Shown one piece after another: positions 9,160 to 16,136 of a stretch of DNA of 41,451 nucleotides. The stretch is taken from contig NZ_JAIQLH010000125.1 in assembly GCF_020037025.1 (NCBI RefSeq), forward strand, positions 1 to 41,451. The letters run 5' to 3'. The translations under genes and the position numbers were made by a program. The DNA is from Streptomyces huiliensis. Lineage in GTDB: Bacteria; Actinomycetota; Actinomycetes; Streptomycetales; Streptomycetaceae. Positions within the stretch are counted from its first letter, which is position 1; each line of letters begins with the position of its first letter. The notes under the pieces were generated by a model that saw nothing but the letters and a program-made list of their open reading frames with translations, ran no database searches and had not been told where the DNA came from.

Positions 9160-9405
9160 GCGTTCATTTTCCGACACGTTGGCGCGTCGCGTGCCGGGGG
9201 TGGCACGTTCGGTCCTGTGCACGGGGGCGCCGGCCTGGGCACTCTGGAGCGGCCGCGGGGCTTCGGCGGCCGGAAACGGATGCTGTCCGTCCGCCGGTGG
9301 CCGGGCAGGACCGCGCGGATCGGAGCGCGAGCGGGTACGGGGGTCCGGCTCGCGTTCCCACCGTCATTCGACCGACGACCACGAGGAGGGGAGTCGTCGG
9401 ACGAC

Positions 9406-9445
9406 TGACGCCGCGGGCTGCTGCCACAGGTTGACGCCGCGGGCT
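9406..9445. repeat. Direct repeat TGACGCCGCGGGCT, two copies
   Basis: The 14-mer occurs at 9406-9419 and 9432-9445, 26 bp apart, at the 3' end of the ATP-grasp gene. The second copy touches the stop codon. The function is unknown. Confidence 0.5.
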
Positions 9446-10200
9446 CACGTCACAGCGCCCCGGACGAACGGCCGATCGCGCGCGGCGAGCGCCGCGTACG
9501 GCCCGGCGGCCCGCAGGACGACGTCGAGGGCCGCGTCCGGATCGGTGGTGTAGAGGCCGCTCGCCCACGCGGCGTTGGCCTCGATCACCGCCCAGCCGCC
9601 GGCGACCGTTCCCACGTCGACGACCACGGCGGAGGGCAGCGTGTCCGCGTGGGCGGCCAGCAGGTCGGCGCCGAAGCGGGCGGCGTCGGGCGCCAGGGGG
9701 CCGAGGGCGAGCCGGCCGCGTTCGCCGTACCGGCTCCCGCCGCGCACCGCGCCGTCCAGGACGAACAGCCGGTACTCGGCCGTCACCTCCACCACGTCGC
9801 TCACCAGGACGGTCGTCGTCGCATCGACGGCGTCCGGGCCGGGGAGGCGGGAGCCGTCCGCGTAGACCATGGCGCGTATCCCCTTGTCGTTCGGGGACTT
9901 CACGAAGGCGGGCCGGCGGAGGGCGTACGCCTCCGCGATCGGCACCGCCCGCACCTCGCGCCGGGTGAACGCGCGCGGCAGGCGGGCGAGCCAGTCCGCC
10001 GGGGCCTCCAGCGGGGCGATCCCCAGCGCGGGCGCCACCGCGTCGGCGAACCCCGGCCCGGCGTGCAGGTGCTCCGCGCGGAGACCGGCCGGAACGGTGA
10101 AGTCCGGCAGCCGTACGGCGTCGAGCCCGCGCCGGACGGCGGTGGCGCGGACGGACTCGGCGGAGGCGGTCAGGCGAGGCGGGAGGACGAGGGTCGTCAT
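9445..10200 (-). CDS. Small ATP-grasp domain protein
   Basis: The 251-residue protein has the order expected of compact RimK/R2K-type ATP-grasp proteins: a short N-terminal domain, a nucleotide-binding strand with lysine (RRPAFVKSPNDKGIRAMVY), an ATP-binding block (TTVLVSDVVEVTAEYRLFVLDG) and a C-terminal metal-binding segment (VVVDVGTVAGGWAVIEANAAWASGLY), with the acidic and Asn residues that hold magnesium. Such enzymes join a carboxylate to an amine or act in peptide modification, but no precursor peptide or biosynthetic gene is visible here. ATG 10200 follows a modest AGGAT. It sits 51 bp downstream of the hxlR-type gene on the same strand and may share its transcript. Confidence 0.8.
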   Translation of the reverse strand: MTTLVLPPRLTASAESVRATAVRRGLDAVRLPDFTVPAGLRAEHLHAGPGFADAVAPALGIAPLEAPADWLARLPRAFTRREVRAVPIAEAYALRRPAFVKSPNDKGIRAMVYADGSRLPGPDAVDATTTVLVSDVVEVTAEYRLFVLDGAVRGGSRYGERGRLALGPLAPDAARFGADLLAAHADTLPSAVVVDVGTVAGGWAVIEANAAWASGLYTTDPDAALDVVLRAAGPYAALAARDRPFVRGAVT

Positions 10201-10251
10201 GGGTGGCGATCCTCGCGCACGAGCGGACGGGAGCGCTTGTGGATTTCTCCG

Positions 10252-10644
10252 TCAGGCCGCCGGCTTGGCGTCGTACTCCGCCCGCGCCGCCGCGATCGCC
10301 GGCCGGTGCCGCTCCGCCCAGCCGACCAGTTCGCCGAGCGTGGCGTGGAGTTCGTGCGCCATGGGCGTGAGGGCGTACTCGACCTTGGGCGGGACGGTCG
10401 GGTGGACGGTACGGGTGAGGAGGCCGTCGCGTTCGAGCTTGCGGAGATTCAGGGTGAGCATGCGGCGGCTGATGCCCTTGACGGTGCGCTCCAGTTCCGT
10501 GAACCGGATCGGTCCCTGGGCCGCCGCGACCAGGATGCCGATGCTCCACTTCCCCGCGACGTGGTCGAGCACCTCGGTGATCGGGCACGCCTCGTCGACC
10601 AGCGCATCGGCTCCACCGGGCACATCCGTGTGACTGCGTGACAT
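10252..10644 (-). CDS. HxlR-family transcriptional regulator
   Basis: This 130-residue winged-helix protein shows the HxlR signature: CPITEVLDHVAGKWSIGILVAA, then IRFTELERTVKGISRRMLTLNLRKLERDGLLTR and VEYALTPMAHEL. Cys20 sits where redox-sensing HxlR proteins such as HypR and YodB carry a reactive cysteine, so thiol or electrophile sensing is possible. ATG 10644 has an excellent ribosome binding site, AAGGAGG, 7 nt upstream. It is divergent from the MFS exporter gene across a perfect inverted repeat, so it probably represses that gene and itself. Confidence 0.94.
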   Translation of the reverse strand: MSRSHTDVPGGADALVDEACPITEVLDHVAGKWSIGILVAAAQGPIRFTELERTVKGISRRMLTLNLRKLERDGLLTRTVHPTVPPKVEYALTPMAHELHATLGELVGWAERHRPAIAAARAEYDAKPAA

Positions 10645-10673
10645 TAAAGTGCCTCCTTCCGCAGGGCGCCATG

Positions 10674-10697
10674 GTTACAGAGCATGGCTGCTGTAAC
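10674..10697. promoter_or_regulatory. Inverted repeat GTTACAG-N10-CTGTAAC, candidate HxlR operator
   Basis: A perfect 7-bp inverted repeat lies midway between the HxlR start (10644) and the MFS start (10726). HxlR dimers bind such spaced inverted repeats in divergent promoters. The protein-DNA pairing is inferred. Confidence 0.65.
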
Positions 10698-10725
10698 AAA
10701 ACGTGCCCCTTTGGAGGTCATAGCC

Positions 10726-12195
10726 ATGCGTCAGCCAGGAACCCCGTCCCGATGGGCCGCGCTCGCGGTGCTCTGCGCCGGGCAGTTGATGGTCATCCTG
10801 GACGGGACGATCGTCAGCGTCGCCCTGCCGTCGATCCAGGCGGACCTCGGCTACTCCCCCTCCGGGCTGGCCTGGGTGGTCAACGCCTACCTCGTCCCGT
10901 TCGGCGGTCTGCTGCTGCTCGCCGGGCGGGTGGGCGACCTCGTCGGGCGGAAGCGGGTGTTCGTCGGCGGGCAGGTGCTGTTCACCGCGGCCTCGCTGCT
11001 GTGCGGCGCGGCCACGACGCCCGGTCTGCTGCTGGCGGCGCGCTTCCTCCAGGGGGCGGGCGGCGCGGTGATGTCGGCGGTGACGCTGGGCATGGTCGTC
11101 GCCCTGTTCCCCGAACCGAAGGAGCGGGCGAAGGCGATCGGCGTGTACAGCTTCGTGCAGTCCGCCGGCGGTTCGATCGGACTGCTCGCGGGCGGCGCGC
11201 TGACGCAGGCCCTGGACTGGCACTGGATCTTCTTCGTCAACCTGCCGATCGGCGTCGTCGCCTCCGTCCTCGCGGTACGGATGCTGCGGGACGAGCGGGG
11301 GCCGGGGCTCGGCCGGAGCACGGACGTCCTGGGGGCGCTGCTGGTCACCACCGCGCTGATGCTGGGGGTGTACGCGATCGTCGGCACCGCGGACCACGGC
11401 TGGGGGTCGGCGCACACCCTCTGGTCCGGCGGCGGCGCGCTCGCCCTGCTCGCCGCGTTCACCCTCCGGCAGGCGCGGGCGGCCGACCCGCTGCTGCCGC
11501 TGCGCGTCCTGCGGTCCCGGCAGGCGGCGGGGGCGCTGACCGCCCAGGCGCTCATGGTGGCGGGGACGTTCGGCTTCCAGTTCCTGACCGTGCTGTACCT
11601 GCAGAAGGTGCTCCGCTTCGACCAGGTCGACACCGGCCTCGGCGTCTTCCCGGTCTCGGTGGTGATCGGCGCGCTGTCCCTCGGGGCCGCGCCCCGGCTG
11701 ATCGCCCGCTTCGGCCCGGTCCGGGTGCTGGTGCCCGGCCTGGTGCTGATCGCGGGCGGCCTGGCGCTGCTCGGCGAGGTCCCGGCGCACGGCGCGTACG
11801 CGGCCGACGTGCTGCCCGCCCTGTTCCCGCTCGGCACCGGCTTCGCGCTGGCCATGCCCGCGCTGGCGACGCTGGCCATGTCCGCCGCCGCGCCCCGCGA
11901 CTCGGGGATCGCGTCCGGGCTGTTCAACACCGCGCAGCAGGTCGGGGCCGCGTTCGGACTGGCGGTGATCAGCACGCTCGCGTCGTCCCGGACGGCCGGC
12001 CTCCTGGACGACGGGAGCGGTGCGGCCGAGGCGCTCGCGGACGGGTACCGGCTCGGCTTCCGCGTCGGGGCGCTGTTCGTCCTGGGGGCGCTCGTGGCCG
12101 CGGTGACCGTGCTGCGGCGGCGGACCGCCCCGCGCACGCAGGGCGCGCCGAAGGCTCAGGACGCGCCGGTCTCCGAGCCCAGCCACGCCAGGTAG
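10726..12195 (+). CDS. MFS drug exporter, DHA2 (EmrB/QacA-like, 14 membrane segments)
   Basis: The 489-residue protein is a proton-coupled multidrug exporter of the DHA2 type in the cell membrane. Visible marks are the DHA2 motif in the first helix (LMVILDGTIVSVALPSIQADL), motif A after helix 2 (GRVGDLVGRKRVF), and motif C-like glycines in SAGGSIGLLAGGAL. Hydrophobic segments run to the C-terminus, with an ISTLASSRTAG loop before the last one. ATG 10726 has GGAGG 8 nt upstream. An upstream in-frame ATG at 10684 lies inside the operator and is rejected. The gene is divergent from an hxlR-type repressor gene. Its last 40 bp overlap the tail of cutA on the other strand. Confidence 0.93.
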   Translation: MRQPGTPSRWAALAVLCAGQLMVILDGTIVSVALPSIQADLGYSPSGLAWVVNAYLVPFGGLLLLAGRVGDLVGRKRVFVGGQVLFTAASLLCGAATTPGLLLAARFLQGAGGAVMSAVTLGMVVALFPEPKERAKAIGVYSFVQSAGGSIGLLAGGALTQALDWHWIFFVNLPIGVVASVLAVRMLRDERGPGLGRSTDVLGALLVTTALMLGVYAIVGTADHGWGSAHTLWSGGGALALLAAFTLRQARAADPLLPLRVLRSRQAAGALTAQALMVAGTFGFQFLTVLYLQKVLRFDQVDTGLGVFPVSVVIGALSLGAAPRLIARFGPVRVLVPGLVLIAGGLALLGEVPAHGAYAADVLPALFPLGTGFALAMPALATLAMSAAAPRDSGIASGLFNTAQQVGAAFGLAVISTLASSRTAGLLDDGSGAAEALADGYRLGFRVGALFVLGALVAAVTVLRRRTAPRTQGAPKAQDAPVSEPSHAR

Positions 12196-12551
12196 GCGTC
12201 GCTGCCCGCGGTGACCGGGGTGGCGATCACCTCGGGGACGTCGTACGGGTGCCCGGCGCGGATGTGGGCCTCCAGCTCCGCGTACCGGGCGCTCGTCGTC
12301 TTGTAGAGGACGCGCCACTCGGTGTCGGTCTCGATCGCGCCCTGCCAGCGGTAGACGCTGGTCACCGGGCCGTCGATCTGGGCGCAGGCCGCGAGCCGGC
12401 CCTCGACGGCGCTGGTGGCGAGGCGGCGGGCGGTCGCCTCGTCGGGGGCCGTGGTCAGCACCGCGAGGCAGGGGGGTGTGGCGTCCGCGGCAGAGGTCGG
12501 GGCGTCCGTGGCAGGGCTCGTCGCGTCCGTGGTGAGGGTCGTCGCGTCCAT
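12156..12551 (-). CDS. cutA: Divalent-cation tolerance protein CutA
   Basis: The product has a CutA1 core of about 105 residues that forms a stable trimer: LAVLTTAPDEATARRLATSAVEGRLAACAQI, SVYRWQGAIETDTEWRVLYKT, and AHIRAGHPYDVPEVIATPV, ending YLAWLGSETGAS. The role in metal tolerance is traditional and weakly established. The first 25 or so residues before the core are a low-complexity Thr/Ala/Asp/Pro extension coded by a 21-bp tandem repeat, so the true start is uncertain; ATG 12551 is the outermost reasonable choice. The 3' end overlaps the MFS gene by 40 bp, tail to tail, with no room for a terminator between them. Confidence 0.9.
   Translation of the reverse strand: MDATTLTTDATSPATDAPTSAADATPPCLAVLTTAPDEATARRLATSAVEGRLAACAQIDGPVTSVYRWQGAIETDTEWRVLYKTTSARYAELEAHIRAGHPYDVPEVIATPVTAGSDAYLAWLGSETGAS
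12481..12551. repeat. Four-copy 21-bp tandem repeat in the cutA N-terminus
   Basis: GCGTCC marks each unit at 12481, 12502, 12523 and 12544, an exact 21-bp period. On the minus strand the repeat codes heptads such as TDATSPA and TDAPTSA. Being a multiple of 3, it could change length without a frameshift. Confidence 0.7.
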
Positions 12552-12615
12552 GGCGCCGACCGTACCGCGGGCGCGGAGCGGGCGGTACGGCGGCCGGGAC
12601 CGCGGCCGGGACCCG

Positions 12616-12638
12616 TTGTCAGTGGTGCCGCGTACGCT
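12616..12638 (+). promoter_or_regulatory. RecA-independent DNA-damage (PafBC-type) promoter TTGTCAGTG-N8-TACGCT
   Basis: TTGTCAGTG at 12616-12624, a spacer of exactly 8 nt and TACGCT at 12633-12638 match the actinobacterial RecA-NDp consensus (TTGTCRGTG-N8-TAnnnT). The -10 ends 7 nt before ATG 12646, so the mRNA is probably leaderless. Confidence 0.75.
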
Positions 12639-12645
12639 CGCGAGC

Positions 12646-12954
12646 ATGAGTTACGCAGACCTGCGCGAACTCCACAGCGCGCTCAACACCGCTTCGGACA
12701 TCGCCTACGCCCTGGAGTCCCCGCCCACCGCCGAGGAGGCCGGGCAGATCGTCGACGCCCTGCGCCGGGCGCTGGACGCCGCCCGCGCCCTGGGGGCCGC
12801 GCACGGTGCGACGGGGTGCTCGCTGCACCCCAAGGGCGCCGTGGACCCGCTGTACGGGGACAAGGAGGACCCGCTGCCCCCGGGCTGGGGCCGCTGCCTG
12901 CTGTGCAACGACGCGCGGCGCCGGGCCGGGGCCCAGCGGCGGGGCGGGCGCTGA
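12646..12954 (+). CDS. 102-aa protein of unknown function with possible metal-binding cysteines
   Basis: The N-terminal half is helical (ADLRELHSALNTASDIAYALE, then AGQIVDALRRALDAARALGAA). The C-terminal half holds GCSLHPKGAVDP and GRCLLCNDARRR, which give Cys-x2-His and CxxC pairs that could bind a metal. I do not recognise a named family. ATG 12646 has no ribosome binding site but lies just after a full DNA-damage-type promoter, which fits leaderless translation. The stop codon sits in the loop of a terminator hairpin. A role in a damage response is an inference from the promoter only. Confidence 0.82.
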   Translation: MSYADLRELHSALNTASDIAYALESPPTAEEAGQIVDALRRALDAARALGAAHGATGCSLHPKGAVDPLYGDKEDPLPPGWGRCLLCNDARRRAGAQRRGGR

Positions 12955-12965
12955 CCGCCCGCCCC
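12941..12965. terminator. Hairpin terminator overlapping a stop codon
   Basis: A perfect 10-bp stem, GGGGCGGGCG (12941-12950) and CGCCCGCCCC (12956-12965), has the loop CTGAC, which contains the TGA stop of the 102-aa gene. It lies between convergent genes and may work on both strands. Confidence 0.75.
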
Positions 12966-12989
12966 GGGCCGCCGGCCGCGCGGCGCCGG

Positions 12990-13205
12990 TCAGCCCTTGT
13001 TCTGGGCCGCCCAGAACTCGTCGAAGGACATCAGCCCGTCGCCGTTGGCGTCCTTGGAGTTGATGACCGCCTGGGCCACGGTCTCGGTGACGAACGGGTC
13101 GCCGAGCCGGGCCATGGCGCTCTTGTACTCGGCCGCGGTGATGAAACCGTCGCCGTTCACGTCGAACTGCGCGAACACCTTGCGCGCTTCCTCGATGTCA
13201 GCCAT
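12990..13205 (-). CDS. EF-hand calcium-binding protein (71 aa)
   Basis: This small calmodulin-like protein has two canonical EF-hand loops: DVNGDGFITAAE at residues 15-26 and DANGDGLMSFDE at 52-63. Both keep Asp/Asn at positions 1, 3 and 5, Gly at 6 and Glu at 12, so both should bind calcium. The protein has no signal peptide and is probably cytosolic, acting as a calcium buffer or sensor like the Cab proteins of Streptomyces coelicolor. ATG 13205 has GGGGAGG upstream. It lies 58 bp downstream of the amidase gene on the same strand. Confidence 0.95.
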   Translation of the reverse strand: MADIEEARKVFAQFDVNGDGFITAAEYKSAMARLGDPFVTETVAQAVINSKDANGDGLMSFDEFWAAQNKG

Positions 13206-13263
13206 GTGGGCCTCCCCTGATCTGCCGCGCGCGGTGCGTCGCGGGCTTGTTGACCGGCACAGA

Positions 13264-13950
13264 TTAGCCGCCTGGGGTGAGGTGTCCGGTCACGAGTTCC
13301 AGGTAGCGGTCCCAGTCCCAGTACGGGCCGGGATCGGTGTGCGTGGAGCCCGGCACCTCGACGTGCCCGATGATGTGCTCGCGGTCGGCGGGGATGCCGT
13401 AGCGCGCGCAGACGGCGGCGGCGAGCCGGGCGGAGGAGCGGTAGAGCGCGTCCGTGAAGTACTCGGGCCGGTCCACCCAGCCCTCGTGCTCGATGCCGAT
13501 GCTGCGGGTGTTGTAGTCCCAGTTGCCGGCGTGCCAGGCGATGTCCCGCTCGCGGACGAACTGGGCGACATAGCCGTCGGCCGAGGCGACGGCGTAGTGC
13601 GCCGAGACCTTGGACTTCGGGTCCTTGAAGATCTTCACGGTGTCCGGGAAGGTCTCCTCGGTCACGTGGATGACGAGGTACTCGACCGGGTACGCGCCGG
13701 GGCGGCCGGAGACCGTGTAGTTGGCGCTGCTGGCCGGGATCCAGTGGGTGGGCGGGTACGACTCCGGTGGCCGCGAGGCCGCCGAGGCGGGCGGACGGCC
13801 GATGCTGAAGGCGCCGGCCGCCCCGAGGGCCACCGCCCCGAGGAGCGTGGCGGCGCCGCCGAGGGCGCGGCGGCGGGGCACGTCGTCCAAGCCGGGTCCG
13901 GGCGGAGGCGTGGCGTCCGGCGGCACGTCGTTCAACGGCTCAGCGTCCAT
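13264..13950 (-). CDS. Secreted N-acetylmuramoyl-L-alanine amidase (Amidase_2/PGRP type)
   Basis: This 228-residue exported peptidoglycan hydrolase cleaves the bond between MurNAc and L-alanine. An N-terminal twin-arginine-like signal (PRRRALGGAATLLGAVALGAA, about 25-45) ends near SAAS at 56-59. The Amidase_2 domain has YLVIHVTEE with the first zinc histidine, WHAGNWDYNTRSIGIEHEG, and HIIGHVEVPGSTHTDPGPYW with the second histidine and the acidic ligand. ATG 13950 has a clear GGAGG 4 nt upstream; an in-frame ATG at 13992 lacks one. The AT-richer intergenic region upstream probably carries its promoter. Confidence 0.93.
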   Translation of the reverse strand: MDAEPLNDVPPDATPPPGPGLDDVPRRRALGGAATLLGAVALGAAGAFSIGRPPASAASRPPESYPPTHWIPASSANYTVSGRPGAYPVEYLVIHVTEETFPDTVKIFKDPKSKVSAHYAVASADGYVAQFVRERDIAWHAGNWDYNTRSIGIEHEGWVDRPEYFTDALYRSSARLAAAVCARYGIPADREHIIGHVEVPGSTHTDPGPYWDWDRYLELVTGHLTPGG

Positions 13951-14373
13951 GGGGCCTCCAGGAGGCGCGAGGGGAACGTCGGACGGGGACATGACACCCG
14001 TGGGCTCATGACACCCGCAGACGGCGGGGGCGCGCAAGCACCGGCGCGCCGGAGGTTCGCCCGCCCCCACGCACTCCCCCCGGACTCTTACCGGCCCCTT
14101 ACCGGAATGGTCTGCACCTATTCACCGCGCAGCCGCATATACATAAGTTACTCGGCGGATTGATTCATGGAAAAGAAGGCGAGTGGCGCAACTCACCTTT
14201 GATTACGCAGAGTCATTTCCGGCATTTCCCCACCAGCAATCCCATACCATCCCTATTGAGGTTTGGCCGGGCACCACCCCGTCTGCCATAGTCGGAGCCA
14301 CACGACCCCCATTGACCCGGGCTCGGTCGTCACCACGCCGCGGAACACACCCCACTTCTCCGCGGCGCCTGAT
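13951..14373. other. Intergenic region, AT-richer, no gene seen
   Basis: No ORF here looks coding. A short direct repeat CATGACACCCG occurs around 13990 and 14007, and CTTACCGG is repeated near 14087-14106. The stretch 14100-14270 is unusually AT-rich for this genome and probably holds the minus-strand amidase promoter. No clear -35/-10 pair was found. Confidence 0.5.
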
Positions 14374-14413
14374 AGAGGCCCCACCCGTCGCAGGACGACG
14401 GACCGGGGCCTCT
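14374..14413 (-). terminator. Two-stem hairpin downstream of the RsbW-like gene
   Basis: The outer stem is AGAGGCCCC (14374-14382) with GGGGCCTCT (14405-14413). The inner stem is CCGTCG (14385-14390) with CGACGG (14396-14401). All base pairs are perfect. It lies about 70 bp after the stop codon at 14482. Confidence 0.7.
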
Positions 14414-14481
14414 CGGCGTACCGGGGGAACCGGAAGCAGACCTTCAGTGCCGGCGGGCGGCCGCCGGGGCCGGGGAGCCGC

Positions 14482-14985
14482 TCAGCGGTCGGCGACCCGC
14501 ATCTCGAACCACGTCGTCTTGCCCCGCGCCAGCAGGTCCACGCCCCACCGGTCGGCGAGCCGGTCGACGAGGAACAGCCCCCGCCCGCTGATGTCCAGCT
14601 CCCCCACCGGCACCAGGCAGGGCAGCCCGCGCGAGGGGTCGCGCACCTCGGCGCGGATCCAGCCCCTGCGCCGCGCCAGCCGCAGCCCGAAGTGCCGGGC
14701 GCCGGTGTGCCGGACGGCGTTCCCGACGAGCTCCGAGACCAGCAGCACCGCGTGCTCGGCGAGCCGCTCGGAGTGCCCCCAGTACCGGACGACCACCGCC
14801 TGGGTGAGCCGCCGCACGGCGACCGTGGACTCCGGACAGGAGGGCATCCGGATCTCACGGACCGTGGGGTCGCCGTACCGCTCGAGCGCCTTGAGCGCCA
14901 GTTCGTCGTCAACCGCCGGAGCCCAGCACGCCTCGGCCGTACCGACTCCGCGCCGCGGCTGCTCCGTTCCCTCCAGACCCGCCAT
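14482..14985 (-). CDS. RsbW-like histidine-kinase-fold ATPase (putative anti-sigma or regulatory kinase)
   Basis: The product holds a single HATPase_c_2 domain of the kind found in anti-sigma factor kinases. The N-box is HAVLLVSELVGNAVRHTGA, the G1-like box is LDISGRGLFLVDRLADRWG, and the tail is KTTWFEMRV. No sensor or phospho-acceptor domain is present, so it probably binds and phosphorylates a partner such as an anti-anti-sigma protein; none is next to it. The start is uncertain: ATG 14985 (MAGLEGTEQPRRG) resembles what I recall of family starts, while in-frame ATGs at 14994 and 15078 are possible. Streptomyces carry many such orphan genes. Confidence 0.85.
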   Translation of the reverse strand: MAGLEGTEQPRRGVGTAEACWAPAVDDELALKALERYGDPTVREIRMPSCPESTVAVRRLTQAVVVRYWGHSERLAEHAVLLVSELVGNAVRHTGARHFGLRLARRRGWIRAEVRDPSRGLPCLVPVGELDISGRGLFLVDRLADRWGVDLLARGKTTWFEMRVADR

Positions 14986-15286
14986 GCCCCCCATGATGGC
15001 CGCCGAAAAGCCGTCCGGGAGTGGAACCTTCGGATTCGGTTTTCCGGAAGAGGTCACTCCGAGACCCCGCGACGACATATGCCAGAGGCTTCATCCGCGC
15101 CCGCGCACCATGACTGACCTGCGAGGACCACAGATGCACGAAAGATCGTCGCGGGTGTCCGGCCGGGTCAACACCAAGGGTCCGCTCACCCCGCGAAATT
15201 CCCCCACAAGAGGCAACCCCCGGAACCTGATCCTCCGTGTACTCGGGGCAGGGCCAGGGGGTCACTTCCCGTCAATACACCCGGGT
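14986..15286. other. Intergenic region between the RsbW-like gene and the hydratase gene
   Basis: About 300 bp without a convincing gene. Part of 14986-15078 could code an N-terminal extension of the RsbW-like protein. GGAGTG near 15010 and CACTCC near 15055 form a loose inverted repeat around an AT-richer core, plausibly its promoter. Nothing else is seen. Confidence 0.4.
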
Positions 15287-16054
15287 TCAGACGAACTTGG
15301 CCTTGCCCGGACCGTCCTCGACAAAGCTGCGCATACCGATCTCCCGGTCCTCGGTCGCGAACAGCCCGGCGAACCAGTTGCGTTCGATGGCGAGCCCGGT
15401 GTCGATGTCCGTCTCCAGGCCGGAGTCCACCGCCTCCTTCGCGGCGCGCAGGGCGATGGCCGGACCGGCGGCGAGCCGGGCCGCCCAGGCGTGCGCCTGC
15501 TCGTACACCTCGGCGGCCGGGACGACCCGGTCCACCAGGCCGATGGCCAGCGCCTCGTCGGCCTTCACCTGGCGGCCGGTGAAGATGAGGTCCTTGGCCT
15601 TGGACGGGCCGATCAGCCGGGGCAGCCGCTGGGTGCCGCCCGCGCCCGGGATCAGGCCGAGCAGGATCTCGGGCTGCCCGAGCTTGGCGTTGTCGGCGGC
15701 GATCCGGAAGTCGGCGCAGAGCGCCAGCTCGCAGCCGCCGCCCAGCGCGTAGCCGGTGACCGCGGCGACCACGGGCTTGGGGATCCGGGCGACGGCCGTG
15801 AAGGCGTCCTGCAGCGAGCGGGACCGGGCGATCATCGCCGGGTGGTCCATGTCCCGCATCTCCTTGATGTCCGCGCCGGCCGCGAACACCTTCTCCCCGC
15901 CCCAGAGCACCACGGCCCGCACGTCCGCGCGGTGCGTGATCTCCTCGGCCAGCTCGCGCAGCCGGTCCTGGGTGGCGATGTCCAGCGCGTTCATCGGCGG
16001 ACGGTCCAGCCGGACGGTGCCGACGCCTTCCGCGACCTCAAGATGCACAGTCAT
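15287..16054 (-). CDS. Enoyl-CoA hydratase/isomerase family protein
   Basis: This 255-residue crotonase-fold enzyme probably hydrates 2-trans-enoyl-CoA in fatty acid beta-oxidation. The two catalytic glutamates are in place and 20 residues apart, Glu109 (GGGCELALCADFRIA) and Glu129 (LGQPEILLGLIPGAGGTQRL), as in classical hydratases. The oxyanion-hole segments FAAGADIKEM and GYALGGGCEL are intact. The frame opens MTVHLEVAEGVGTVRLDRPP. No other fatty acid gene is adjacent, so the exact substrate is open. A strong hairpin lies directly upstream and separates it from the transpeptidase gene. Confidence 0.93.
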   Translation of the reverse strand: MTVHLEVAEGVGTVRLDRPPMNALDIATQDRLRELAEEITHRADVRAVVLWGGEKVFAAGADIKEMRDMDHPAMIARSRSLQDAFTAVARIPKPVVAAVTGYALGGGCELALCADFRIAADNAKLGQPEILLGLIPGAGGTQRLPRLIGPSKAKDLIFTGRQVKADEALAIGLVDRVVPAAEVYEQAHAWAARLAAGPAIALRAAKEAVDSGLETDIDTGLAIERNWFAGLFATEDREIGMRSFVEDGPGKAKFV

Positions 16055-16083
16055 GGCAGCAGGTTAGACGCCGGGAAACGGCG

Positions 16084-16120
16084 ACGGCCCGGTGCACTTG
16101 GTCACAGTGCGCCGGGCCGT
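16084..16120 (-). terminator. Hairpin terminator after the first L,D-transpeptidase
   Basis: The outer stem is ACGGCCCGG (16084-16092) with CCGGGCCGT (16112-16120). An inner GCACT/AGTGC stem is present. It lies just after the stop at 16137 and before the hydratase start. Confidence 0.75.
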
Positions 16121-16136
16121 ACCGAACGGGACGGGA

